Positions 6,207 through 13,716 of a stretch of 16,549 nucleotides of DNA are shown here, piece by piece (positions within the stretch are counted from its first letter, which is position 1; each line of letters starts with the position of its first letter). The translations under genes and the position numbers were made by a program. The stretch is from contig DAOWNY010000010.1 in assembly GCA_030642325.1 (NCBI GenBank), positions 1 through 16,549 on the forward strand. Direction: 5' to 3'. This DNA comes from Deltaproteobacteria bacterium. GTDB taxonomy: Bacteria > Desulfobacterota > DAOWNY01. The notes under the pieces were generated by a model. It was not told the DNA's origin and did no database searches. It worked only from the letters and a program-made list of their open reading frames with translations.

Positions 6207-7274
6207 TTGAAAGATATTGTCGCAAAAAGGTTAAAAGACGTAATTGACAACCATCGTCTGGAGGGGGTCCTCATCACAAGCCTGGAAAACATTCGTTATC
6301 TTTCCGGTTTTACAGGAACTGATGCCATGGTCTTAATAACTCCCACAAAAAACTTTTTTTTTACCGATTTTCGTTTCATCACCCAAGCAAAAGACGAGAT
6401 TACCGGTTTTATCATTGAACAGTATGAAAAAGTTTTGGAAACAATAACACGGAGTTTGAAGGAGCTTAAAGTTAATAAGATTGGGGTAGAAGGGGAACAC
6501 ATCAGCTTTGGCTTCTACCGGAGGATGATGGAAATTCTGCCGGATATGACAGTAGTTCCCCTCACCGAGGAACTGGGCTCCCTGCGGGTTATCAAAGAGA
6601 AGGGGGAGATGGATTTGATCAGGGAGGCCATCCGGATCTCCTCCGAGAGTTTTTCTTCGATAATAAAAGAGATTAAGCAGGGGGTGAAAGAGAAAGAGAT
6701 TAAGTTTGGATTAGAATGCCAAATGAAAAAAAATGGGGCCGACCATGTTGCTTTTGATTTGATCGTAGCTTCAGGGATAAGGTCTGCTTTACCCCACGGC
6801 GTTGCCACTCAAAAAAGTTTGGAATTGGGTGATTTTGTGATAATTGATTTCGGAGTAAATTATCAGGGATACAATTCTGATGAAACCTGTACATTTGTGA
6901 TGGGAAAGGCAAAACCGGAACAAAAGAAGGTGTATAAAATTGTAAAGGATGCCCACGATAAAGCAATTGAGGCAATAAAACCGGGAAAGAAATGTTCGGA
7001 AATCGATGCTGTTGCACGTGATTATATCGAGAGGGCAGGCTACGGAAATTACTTTGGTCATGCATTGGGCCATGGAGTTGGGTTGGATGTTCACGAAGAA
7101 CCCCGGATTTCTCAGTTTTGCAATGGGGTTATAACAGAAGGCATGGTCTTTACCGTTGAACCGGGTATCTATATCCCCAATTGGGGAGGGGTCAGGATAG
7201 AGGATATGATTTTAGTAAATTCAACGGGGTGCGATACTTTGACTTATATCTCAAAGGAGCTTCAAGAAATATAA
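6207..7274 (+). CDS. pepQ: Xaa-Pro aminopeptidase / proline dipeptidase, M24 family
   Basis: A cytoplasmic two-metal peptidase of the creatinase/prolidase fold that releases residues next to proline. The 355-residue protein has a creatinase-type N-domain (about 1-128, with NIRYLSGFTGTDA) and an M24 domain (about 135-345). The five metal ligands are all visible: Asp214 (VIIDFG), Asp225 (YNSDET), His289 (FGHALGHGVG), Glu318 (FTVEPG) and Glu332 (RIED). Length matches short prolidases (about 355). It starts with TTG at 6207; ACGGGGA at 6191-6197 serves as a modest Shine-Dalgarno and no better start is in frame. It is followed after 33 bp by efp, an arrangement common in Firmicutes. No promoter is seen between the upstream hairpin terminator and the start, so expression may depend on read-through. 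Aminopeptidase P and PepQ activity cannot be told apart from sequence. Confidence 0.93.
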   Translation: MKDIVAKRLKDVIDNHRLEGVLITSLENIRYLSGFTGTDAMVLITPTKNFFFTDFRFITQAKDEITGFIIEQYEKVLETITRSLKELKVNKIGVEGEHISFGFYRRMMEILPDMTVVPLTEELGSLRVIKEKGEMDLIREAIRISSESFSSIIKEIKQGVKEKEIKFGLECQMKKNGADHVAFDLIVASGIRSALPHGVATQKSLELGDFVIIDFGVNYQGYNSDETCTFVMGKAKPEQKKVYKIVKDAHDKAIEAIKPGKKCSEIDAVARDYIERAGYGNYFGHALGHGVGLDVHEEPRISQFCNGVITEGMVFTVEPGIYIPNWGGVRIEDMILVNSTGCDTLTYISKELQEI

Positions 7275-7307
7275 AATCAGAGAAATATATAAGATAAGGA
7301 GTTTGCT

Positions 7308-7868
7308 ATGTATTTAACCTCGGATTTTCGGAAGGGTCTTAAGATTGAATTAAAAGGGGAACCTTTTTTAATTATAGATTTTCAGCACGTCAAGCCCGGC
7401 AAGGGTGGAGCATTTGTCAGGACTAAATTGAAAAGCATGGTAACCGGCAACGTATTGGACCAAACCTTCCGATCAGGAGAAAAAACAGCCAAGCCCGACA
7501 TTCAAGAAAAAAATATGCAGTTTCTTTATAAAGATGGAGAAAAATATTACTTCATGGATATGGATACCTATGATCAATCCTTTTTAACGGATGAACAGTT
7601 GGGGGCAAATAAAGACTTTCTAGAGCCGGATATTATCGTCAAGGTTCTTGTTTATAATGGGAAACCGATCGGAGTTGATTTGCCGATATTTGTGGAGTTG
7701 GTTATTTCTCAAACCGATCCGGGGCTAAAAGGAGATACGGCAAGCGGAGGAACAAAGCCGGCAACTTTGAATGCCGGTGCAGTTATTCAGGTACCGTTAT
7801 TTTTGAATGAGGGGGATAGGGTGAAGATTGATACAAGAACCGGGCAATACATAGAAAGGGTTAGCTAA
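7308..7868 (+). CDS. efp: Translation elongation factor P
   Basis: EF-P binds ribosomes stalled on proline stretches and promotes peptide-bond formation. The 186-residue protein starts MYLTSDFRKGLKIELKGEPF and carries the loop KPGKGGAF with Lys32, the residue equivalent to modified Lys34 of E. coli. The three beta-barrel domains follow at about 1-63, 65-128 and 130-186, ending in the typical GDRVKIDTRTGQYIERVS. A strong Shine-Dalgarno TAAGGAG lies 6 bp before the ATG. It is the second gene of the pepQ-efp unit. The loop has Lys rather than the Arg of EarP-modified forms; no EpmA/EpmB genes are in the window, so the modification, if any, is unknown. No clear terminator follows before the repeat element. 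Confidence 0.97.
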   Translation: MYLTSDFRKGLKIELKGEPFLIIDFQHVKPGKGGAFVRTKLKSMVTGNVLDQTFRSGEKTAKPDIQEKNMQFLYKDGEKYYFMDMDTYDQSFLTDEQLGANKDFLEPDIIVKVLVYNGKPIGVDLPIFVELVISQTDPGLKGDTASGGTKPATLNAGAVIQVPLFLNEGDRVKIDTRTGQYIERVS

Positions 7869-7902
7869 GATCTTAATCTCTTTAATCGGCAAAAAGTGTT
7901 TA

Positions 7903-8175
7903 AAATATTTCGACCTTGTGCGGTTAGGTATTAGGTGTTAGCTTTTGCATGAAACCATTCAACATCAGCTTGATCTCGTTACATTTGCCGATCTAATTCC
8001 AACCTTAAGTTGAGCGATCAGCTGCCGGCACACAAACGTTTAGCTTTGAAAAACCGAGGTATTACGACAGCTTGAAAAACACTCAATGGGTGAAAATTTG
8101 TAATAGCAAAAGATCCTGTGATTAGTTTGTCTAATAGCTGACTGCTAAAGGCTAACCGCACAGCTTGAAATATTT
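7903..8175. mobile_element. MITE-like repeat with imperfect terminal inverted repeats
   Basis: The two ends are near-perfect inverted repeats of about 24 bp: the left end at 7903-7927 reads AAATATTTCGACC...GCGGTTAG, and the right end at 8152-8175 reads CTAACCGCACAGCTTGAAAT and on to 8175. The body carries rearranged TTAGGTATTAGGTGTTAGC and CTAATAGCTGACTGC motifs, and its left half reappears inverted at the window start. No transposase is encoded; the 67-codon frame on the minus strand here looks like chance. No clear target-site duplication was found. Together with flanking sequence it fills the 483-bp gap between efp and moeA. Confidence 0.55.
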
Positions 8176-8271
8176 CCGGTTGGAAAAGCCGGGAGAGAAT
8201 TGATTGCTTGCTGTCAACCAATAAACGATTCCAGGAAAATCGGGTTGGATGTTTGGTGTTGTTTTTTCGGA

Positions 8272-8302
8272 TTGACCTGAATCGTAATTATTTTTTTATA
8301 AG
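8272..8302 (+). promoter_or_regulatory. Weak candidate promoter for moeA
   Basis: TTGACC (8272-8277) is followed by an AT-rich stretch with TATAAG at 8297-8302 (19-bp spacing) or TTTATA at 8295 (17-bp spacing). Neither arrangement is ideal. It lies about 50 bp before the preferred moeA start and outside the repeat element. Confidence 0.3.
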
Positions 8303-8351
8303 TTTTAAGAGTCGGGGGCCAAGATTGACCAATCATACTGAGGAAGAAATT

Positions 8352-9593
8352 TTGATTTCAGTTGAGGAAGCACTGGCACTGGTATTAAGAAGCATTGAAG
8401 TTTTGGGTTTAGAAAAAGTTGATCTGTTAAGTTCTTTGGGGAGGGTGATCGGCGAGGATATTTACTCGCTTCAGGACATCCCCCCCTGGGACAACTCGGC
8501 AATGGACGGCTATGCCTTAAGGCATGATGACATAAAATTTGCTTCCTTAAAATCTTCTATATTATTGAAGGTAGTGGAAGACCTGCCCGCGGGTTTTCGT
8601 TCCAGCAAGGTCTTAAAAAAAGGTGAGGCAATTAAAATTATGACTGGTGCCCCGATTCCCCAGGGCACGGATTCGGTGGTGATGGTAGAAGACACCGTGC
8701 AGGAGGACACCAGAGTAAAAATTTTTAAATCAACAGAGCCGGGAGAAAATATTCGAAGCGCGGGGGAAGACGTCAGAAAGGGAGATTTGGTAATCAGCCG
8801 GGGTACAATCGTGGGTCCGGCTGAGGTGGGAATGATGGCTTCTCTCGGTCGTTCTTTTATTTTAGTTAACCAAAGACCCCAGATAGCAGTACTTTCCACC
8901 GGGGATGAGTTGGTGGATGTGGACGGGGAATTGGGTTCGAGCAAGATTATCAGCAGTAACAGTTATAGTCTCATGTCCCAGGTAAAGGAATGTGGGGCAA
9001 CCCCCATTCAATTGGGGATTGCACGGGACAGGAGGGAAGCTTTAGAAGATAAGTTCAGGCAGGGAACCCGAGCCGACATGATAATCTCTTCGGGGGGAGT
9101 TTCAGTAGGAGATTACGACCTTGTCAAAGATGTTTTAAAAAAGATGGGCATGAAAATGAAATTTTGGAAAGTGGCCATGAAGCCCGGAAGACCCCTTGCT
9201 TTTGGGATGATTGCCGGAAGACCGGTTTTCGGGCTTCCCGGCAACCCGGTTTCGTCAATGATTTCTTTTGAGCAGTTCGTGCGGCCAGCTATTTTAAAAA
9301 TGATGGGACACCAAAGTATTTATCGCCCCATTATTGATGCGGTGGCCTTGGAAAATATTTCAAAAAAATCGGGAAGGAAACATTTTATTCGAGCCATTGT
9401 GACTTGTAAGGATGGGGTGTATTATGCCGCTTCCACTGGAGGACAGGGTTCAGGGATACTGTTTTCCATGGTAAAAGCCGATGGATTGGTCATTCTTCCC
9501 GAGAAAGCAACGGAGGTAAAAGCAGGAGAGAAGGTTGTTGTGCAACTTTTGAATACAAACAGGGTGTTTGCGGAAAAACCGGGTTATCCTTGA
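8352..9593 (+). CDS. moeA: Molybdopterin molybdotransferase MoeA
   Basis: Inserts molybdate (or tungstate) into adenylylated molybdopterin, the last common step of molybdenum/tungsten cofactor synthesis. Motifs in order: PPWDNSAMDGYAL, IKIMTGAPIPQGTDSVV, GENIRSAGEDVRKGD, STGDEL, SSGGVSVGDYDLVKDVL, MKPGRPLAFG and GLPGNPVSS, with a complete C-terminal domain IV. The start is the TTG at 8352, because GAGGA lies 7 bp upstream and the protein then begins ISVEEALALVL, as relatives do, at 413 residues (usual about 400-410). The open frame extends up to TTG 8208, and TTG 8325 after GGGGG is a second choice; the extra residues are rich in Phe, Asn and Arg and look non-coding. It stands alone between the repeat element and the tRNA cluster, with no other mo genes near. 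Its presence implies a molybdo- or tungsto-enzyme elsewhere. Confidence 0.93.
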   Translation: MISVEEALALVLRSIEVLGLEKVDLLSSLGRVIGEDIYSLQDIPPWDNSAMDGYALRHDDIKFASLKSSILLKVVEDLPAGFRSSKVLKKGEAIKIMTGAPIPQGTDSVVMVEDTVQEDTRVKIFKSTEPGENIRSAGEDVRKGDLVISRGTIVGPAEVGMMASLGRSFILVNQRPQIAVLSTGDELVDVDGELGSSKIISSNSYSLMSQVKECGATPIQLGIARDRREALEDKFRQGTRADMIISSGGVSVGDYDLVKDVLKKMGMKMKFWKVAMKPGRPLAFGMIAGRPVFGLPGNPVSSMISFEQFVRPAILKMMGHQSIYRPIIDAVALENISKKSGRKHFIRAIVTCKDGVYYAASTGGQGSGILFSMVKADGLVILPEKATEVKAGEKVVVQLLNTNRVFAEKPGYP

Positions 9594-9643
9594 GTGCGCG
9601 AACAGGTCAAGAGTAGTTGGATTAAAAAATATTGGGAAATATA

Positions 9644-9672
9644 TTGACAAAAGTTGTTGGCGATGATAAAAA
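9644..9672 (+). promoter_or_regulatory. Promoter for the tRNA cluster
   Basis: A consensus TTGACA (9644-9649) is followed after 17 bp by an extended -10 TGA-TAAAAA (9664-9672). Transcription would begin near 9679, about 85 nt before tRNA-Arg(TCT). This is one of the best promoters in the window, as expected for stable RNA genes. Confidence 0.55.
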
Positions 9673-9762
9673 AAGCTCTAGCATTTTTCAGTACGGAATT
9701 TATGTCACATAGTTTTGATAGGATGTTTCATTGTTGTTGATCAGGGGTGAAGCCAAACTTAT

Positions 9763-9839
<77 letters not shown>

Positions 9840-9865
9840 TTGACGTAATGAGATTTTGAGGATAT

Positions 9866-9942
9866 GGTGAGTGTAGCTCAGTTGGTAGAGCACAGGATTG
9901 TGGCTCCTGTGGCCGAGGGTTCAAGTCCCTTCACTCACCCCA
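9866..9942 (+). tRNA. tRNA-His (anticodon GTG)
   Basis: A full cloverleaf with the extra G-1 (9866) opposite C73 (9939) that is specific to tRNA-His, and an encoded CCA. The acceptor is GTGAGTG/CACTCAC, the anticodon stem CAGGA/TCCTG, and the loop TTGTGGC with GTG at 9900-9902. Confidence 0.97.
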
Positions 9943-9943
9943 T

Positions 9944-10020
<77 letters not shown>

Positions 10021-10253
10021 ATTTAAATAGGATCATGTTGCCGGAGGTTTGGGGGATGCAAGACACCCCCTTGGTGAAAGGTGTCTAATTATCCGCTGAA
10101 CGGAGTATCTGGGCTGTAGTCAAATCGAAGGTTTTATCGCAAAACCGGATTATAGGCGAGAGCATTTGTCGAATAATTAGTTGTCGTTGATCTTGTTAGG
10201 CAGGTTAAAATTCATGCTCTTCATGCTCTTATTTACCGGGAATTAAATACGGG
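10021..10253 (+). other. Non-coding spacer in the tRNA cluster with competing hairpins
   Basis: No ORF or tRNA is visible. GGGGG (10051-10055) can pair with CCCCC (10066-10070), while the overlapping AGACACC (10061-10067) can pair with GGTGTCT (10080-10086); the two folds exclude each other. Farther on are TCCG/CGGA near 10092 and GGTTTT/AAAACC near 10131, and CATGCTCTT occurs twice in tandem near 10213. A weak promoter (TTGTCG at 10181, TAAAAT at 10206, 19-bp spacing) could serve tRNA-Lys onward. It matches no RNA family I recognise. Confidence 0.4.
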
Positions 10254-10329
<76 letters not shown>

Positions 10330-10350
10330 TAAATTTTTCCGGTAAAAAAA

Positions 10351-10434
10351 GCGAGAGTGGCGGAATTGGCAGACGCACTGGATTTAGGATCCAGCGGGTA
10401 TCCCGTAGGGGTTCAAGTCCCCTCTCTCGCACCA
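10351..10434 (+). tRNA. tRNA-Leu (anticodon TAG)
   Basis: An 84-nt class II tRNA with encoded CCA. The acceptor is GCGAGAG/CTCTCGC, the anticodon stem CTGGA/TCCAG, the loop TTTAGGA with TAG at 10385-10387, and the long variable arm CGGGTATCCCGT. Its CCA ends 20 bp before the tig start codon. Confidence 0.97.
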
Positions 10435-10454
10435 TTATTGTAGGTGAGGTATTA

Positions 10455-11771
10455 ATGAAGGTTGTAATTGAAGATATCAGTAGTATTAAAAAGAGGCTAA
10501 ATTTTGAGGTGCCTAAAGAAGTAGTAGCTGGTGAATTTGCCTCAGTTTATAGGAGTATCAGAAAGAAAGCCAAAATAAAGGGTTTTCGTCCCGGTAAAGT
10601 CCCCCGTGAAATCATCGAGAGGAATTATAAGCAGCAAATTGAAGACGAGGTCACCACGAAATTAATTAATGATACATTTTTAAAAGCTGTTGAAGAGCAT
10701 AAAATTTCGGCGGTTTCTCAGCCTGCTATCGATGCCGAAAAATTTGAGAAAGAGGCAGATTTTAAATTTTCAGCAGAAGTTGAAGTTAAACCGGAGATCA
10801 GTATTGAGGGTTATCTGGGGTTAGAGGGGGAAAGGGAAGTCATCAATATTACTGATCAGGACGTCTTGGACAGCTTACGCCGGATTCAAAATACCCATGC
10901 CGAATTAAAAGAGGTAGATGGGGACCATCCTATTGAGAAAGGAGATTTTGTCTTTTTTGACTTTATGGCCGCTATGGATGGGAAACCCTATAATATGGGA
11001 GAGAACGAAAATATTTCTTTGGAGATCGGTTCAAATTCCTTTGTTCCGGGCTTCGATGATGAGTTACTGGGCCTTACAAAGAATTCCGAAAAGACTGTGG
11101 AAATAAATTTTCCAAAAGATTTTAAGGAAAAAAGCTTAGGGGGAAAAAAGATAGTTTTCCAGGTCAGACTCAAGCAGATCAAAGAAAAAATTCTGCCCAA
11201 GCTGGATGATGAATTTGCAAAAGATGTGACCAATAATCCTTCTTTAGCAGAATTGAAGAATAAAGTGAGAGAGGATCTTGAAAGACAGGCAAAAGCACGA
11301 ATCCGGCATAATTTGAAGGAACAGATAATTGATAAGATCCTCGATAAAAACCAGTTTGATGTTCCCAGGGTAATGATAGAGACCAGGGCTAATAGTTTGA
11401 TGGAGAGCACGCAGGCAAGAATGAAAGATCAGGGAATCAATTTTGAAAACCTGGGAATTTCCTTGGATAACATGAGGAAAAATTACATAAATTCAGTGGA
11501 AAGAGAGATCAAAACCAACTTTATTTTGGAATCAATTGCCGGGAAGGAATCCTTCAAGGTCAATGATGATGAGGTTGAAGCAAGGTTACAAGAGGTTGCC
11601 GATAGCTCAGAGCAAAGCCTGGACAGGATTAAAGAACTCTATCGGCAGGGTAGCGCCATTGAAGAACTTAAAGTGCGGTTGTTAGAAGAAAAAACTATTG
11701 ACTTCTTGGTTGAGAAGGCTAAAATTAAAGATATTGGTACCAACAAGGAAAATCTTAAAGAAAAGGAATGA
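10455..11771 (+). CDS. tig: Trigger factor (ribosome-associated chaperone)
   Basis: Binds the ribosome exit tunnel through protein L23, shields nascent chains and catalyses prolyl isomerisation. The 438-residue protein has the ribosome-binding signature GFRPGKVP at residues 43-50, an FKBP-type PPIase domain at about 150-240 (GDFVFFDF, NSFVPGFDDELLG) and the helical C-terminal chaperone arms (about 245-425). It ends in an acidic/lysine tail. Length is usual (about 430). AGGTGAGG at 10442-10449 is a strong Shine-Dalgarno 5 bp before the ATG. Only 20 bp separate it from the mature 3' end of tRNA-Leu, leaving no room for a promoter, so its mRNA probably comes from a tRNA-containing transcript. 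clpP follows after 13 bp: the classical tig-clpP-clpX order. Confidence 0.97.
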   Translation: MKVVIEDISSIKKRLNFEVPKEVVAGEFASVYRSIRKKAKIKGFRPGKVPREIIERNYKQQIEDEVTTKLINDTFLKAVEEHKISAVSQPAIDAEKFEKEADFKFSAEVEVKPEISIEGYLGLEGEREVINITDQDVLDSLRRIQNTHAELKEVDGDHPIEKGDFVFFDFMAAMDGKPYNMGENENISLEIGSNSFVPGFDDELLGLTKNSEKTVEINFPKDFKEKSLGGKKIVFQVRLKQIKEKILPKLDDEFAKDVTNNPSLAELKNKVREDLERQAKARIRHNLKEQIIDKILDKNQFDVPRVMIETRANSLMESTQARMKDQGINFENLGISLDNMRKNYINSVEREIKTNFILESIAGKESFKVNDDEVEARLQEVADSSEQSLDRIKELYRQGSAIEELKVRLLEEKTIDFLVEKAKIKDIGTNKENLKEKE

Positions 11772-11784
11772 TCCAGAGATAATT

Positions 11785-12393
11785 ATGAATTTAATACCGA
11801 TGGTTGTTGAACAAAGCGAACGAGGGGATCGTTCTTACGACATCTATTCTCGTCTTCTCAAAGAAAGAATAATATTTTTAGGTAGTTCCGTTGATGATGA
11901 TGTTGCTAACCTGGTTATTGCCCAAATGCTGTTCTTAGAGTCGGAAGACCCTGACAGGGATATCCATTTTTATATTAATTCACCCGGAGGGATAGTGACT
12001 GCCGGGCTTGCCATCTACGATACCATACACTATATCAAACCGAAAGTTTCCACCATATGCATGGGGCAAGCAGCCAGTATGGCTGCTATTCTTTTGGCGG
12101 CAGGCAGTCCGGGATTAAGATTTGCCCTTCCCCATTCCCGGATTTTGATTCATCAACCTTTGGGAGGTTTTCAGGGGCAGGCCAGCGATGTGGATATCCA
12201 GGCAAAAGAAATTCTTCGTCTTCGGAAGGTATTGAATGATATTCTTATTGAACATACCTCCCAGTCGTTAAAAAAGATTCAATCAGATACTGATCGGGAT
12301 TTTTTTATGACAAGTGAACAGGCCAGGGAATACGGTATAATTGATGAAGTGATCTTTGACAGAGATAAGAGAACTCTTAAGGGGAGTATTTAG
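11785..12393 (+). CDS. clpP: ATP-dependent Clp protease proteolytic subunit
   Basis: Forms the tetradecameric serine-protease barrel that degrades proteins fed by ClpX. The 202-residue protein has the catalytic triad Ser98 (GQAASMA), His123 (LIHQPLGG) and Asp172 (DTDRDFFM), and the oligomerisation region INSPGG at 64-69. The open frame extends upstream to 11698, but the ATG at 11785 gives the standard start MNLIPMVVEQSERGDRSYDI and follows the tig stop; the Shine-Dalgarno (CCAGAGAT) is weak. Its stop overlaps the clpX start by one base. The short N-terminus suggests little or no propeptide. Confidence 0.97.
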   Translation: MNLIPMVVEQSERGDRSYDIYSRLLKERIIFLGSSVDDDVANLVIAQMLFLESEDPDRDIHFYINSPGGIVTAGLAIYDTIHYIKPKVSTICMGQAASMAAILLAAGSPGLRFALPHSRILIHQPLGGFQGQASDVDIQAKEILRLRKVLNDILIEHTSQSLKKIQSDTDRDFFMTSEQAREYGIIDEVIFDRDKRTLKGSI

Positions 12394-13646
12394 TGGACAA
12401 AAAAGGTGGCAGGAATTATCTTGGTCTTTATTGTTCTTTTTGCGGGAAAAGCCAAAAAGAGGTTAAAAAACTGATAGCAGGGCCGGCAGTGTATATTTGC
12501 AATGAGTGCATTGAGCTTTGCAATGATATCATAGCTGAGGAATATGAAAAAGAAGTTTTTGCTATTAAAAAGACTTCGATTCCAAAACCTAATGAGATTA
12601 AGAGTATTTTGGATGAATACGTAATCGGCCAGGAGCGAGCTAAGAAGGTATTGGCGGTGGCGGTTCATAATCATTACAAAAGAATTACTACCAAGATAGA
12701 TTTGGATGGAGTTGAACTCCAAAAGAGCAACATTTTACTGTTGGGTCCAACCGGTTCAGGTAAAACCCTTTTGGCTCAGACTCTGGCCAAGATTCTTGAT
12801 GTTCCCTTTACTATTGCCGATGCAACAACTTTAACGGAAGCCGGTTATGTTGGGGAAGATGTAGAGAACATTATTTTGGGCCTTCTTCAAAATGCGGACT
12901 ATGATATAGAGAAAGCATCCCGGGGGATTGTCTACATTGATGAGATAGATAAAATAGCTAAAAAAACCGATAATCCATCCATTACCCGGGATGTTTCCGG
13001 CGAAGGGGTTCAGCAGGCCCTGTTAAAAGTAATTGAAGGTACAACCGCCAATGTTCCTCCCAAGGGGGGGAGGAAACATCCCCACCAGGAACTTCTTCAA
13101 ATTGATACTACCAATATTTTATTTATTTGTGGTGGTGCTTTTATCGGTTTGGATAAAATTATTCAAAGGAGAATGAATACCAAAACGATGGGATTCGGAG
13201 CCGATATCAAGCGTAGAGAGGAAAAAAAGATTGGTGAAATATTAGCAGAGGTTCAGCCGGAGGATCTTTTAAAATACGGGTTAATCCCTGAATTTATTGG
13301 CAGGATGCCGGTATTGTCTACTTTAAATGAGCTCAGCAAGGAAGATTTGGTTAAGATATTGAAAGAACCAAAAAATTCTCTGGTAAAGCAGTACAAAAAA
13401 CTGTTTGAATTTGAAGAAGTTAAGCTGGAATTTACAGAGGATTCTTTGGTTGCGGTAGCTGGGGCTTCCCTTGAGCGAAAAACAGGTGCCCGCGGTTTGA
13501 GATCAATCCTTGAGACTGCAATGTTGGATGTTATGTACGAGCTTCCCTCTAATTCCAATGTCAGGGAGTGTTTGATTGCCAAGGAAGTAATTCTTAACGG
13601 AAAAAAACCGATGCTGGTTTATGAGGATAGGGCAAAAAGGGCTTAA
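12393..13646 (+). CDS. clpX: Clp protease ATP-binding subunit ClpX
   Basis: The AAA+ unfoldase that recognises tagged substrates, unfolds them and feeds ClpP. The 417-residue protein has the C4 zinc-binding domain (Cys14, Cys17, Cys36, Cys39), Walker A GPTGSGKT (118-125), pore loop GYVG (151-154), Walker B IVYIDE (179-184) and the sensor-2 region GARGLRS near the C-terminus. The ClpP-docking loop reads MGFGA where many relatives have IGFGA. It starts with GTG at 12393, overlapping the clpP stop by one base, with AAGGGGAG 6 bp upstream. Coexpression with clpP is therefore very likely. Confidence 0.97.
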   Translation: MDKKGGRNYLGLYCSFCGKSQKEVKKLIAGPAVYICNECIELCNDIIAEEYEKEVFAIKKTSIPKPNEIKSILDEYVIGQERAKKVLAVAVHNHYKRITTKIDLDGVELQKSNILLLGPTGSGKTLLAQTLAKILDVPFTIADATTLTEAGYVGEDVENIILGLLQNADYDIEKASRGIVYIDEIDKIAKKTDNPSITRDVSGEGVQQALLKVIEGTTANVPPKGGRKHPHQELLQIDTTNILFICGGAFIGLDKIIQRRMNTKTMGFGADIKRREEKKIGEILAEVQPEDLLKYGLIPEFIGRMPVLSTLNELSKEDLVKILKEPKNSLVKQYKKLFEFEEVKLEFTEDSLVAVAGASLERKTGARGLRSILETAMLDVMYELPSNSNVRECLIAKEVILNGKKPMLVYEDRAKRA

Positions 13647-13658
13647 GGCTTCCCCATA

Positions 13659-13686
13659 TTGATCGGCTGATGTTATTTAATAAAAT
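13659..13686 (+). promoter_or_regulatory. Candidate separate promoter for lon
   Basis: TTGATC (13659-13664) and TAAAAT (13681-13686) are spaced 16 bp and match the consensus at 4 and 5 of 6 positions. The site lies in the 70-bp gap after clpX and would start transcription about 25 nt before the lon ATG. No CIRCE or other heat-shock operator was seen. Confidence 0.4.
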
Positions 13687-13716
13687 TATGAAGATTCTTT
13701 GCAAAAGAAGGTTTGA

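Noticed and set aside
8018..8221. A 67-codon minus-strand frame between efp and moeA.
   Set aside because: It lies mostly within the TIR-bearing repeat, has no Shine-Dalgarno or recognisable domain, and is best read as repeat DNA.
8208..8351. A 48-residue N-terminal extension of MoeA from TTG 8208.
   Set aside because: The composition is not MoeA-like, and the TTG at 8352 has a well-placed GAGGA and gives the normal length.
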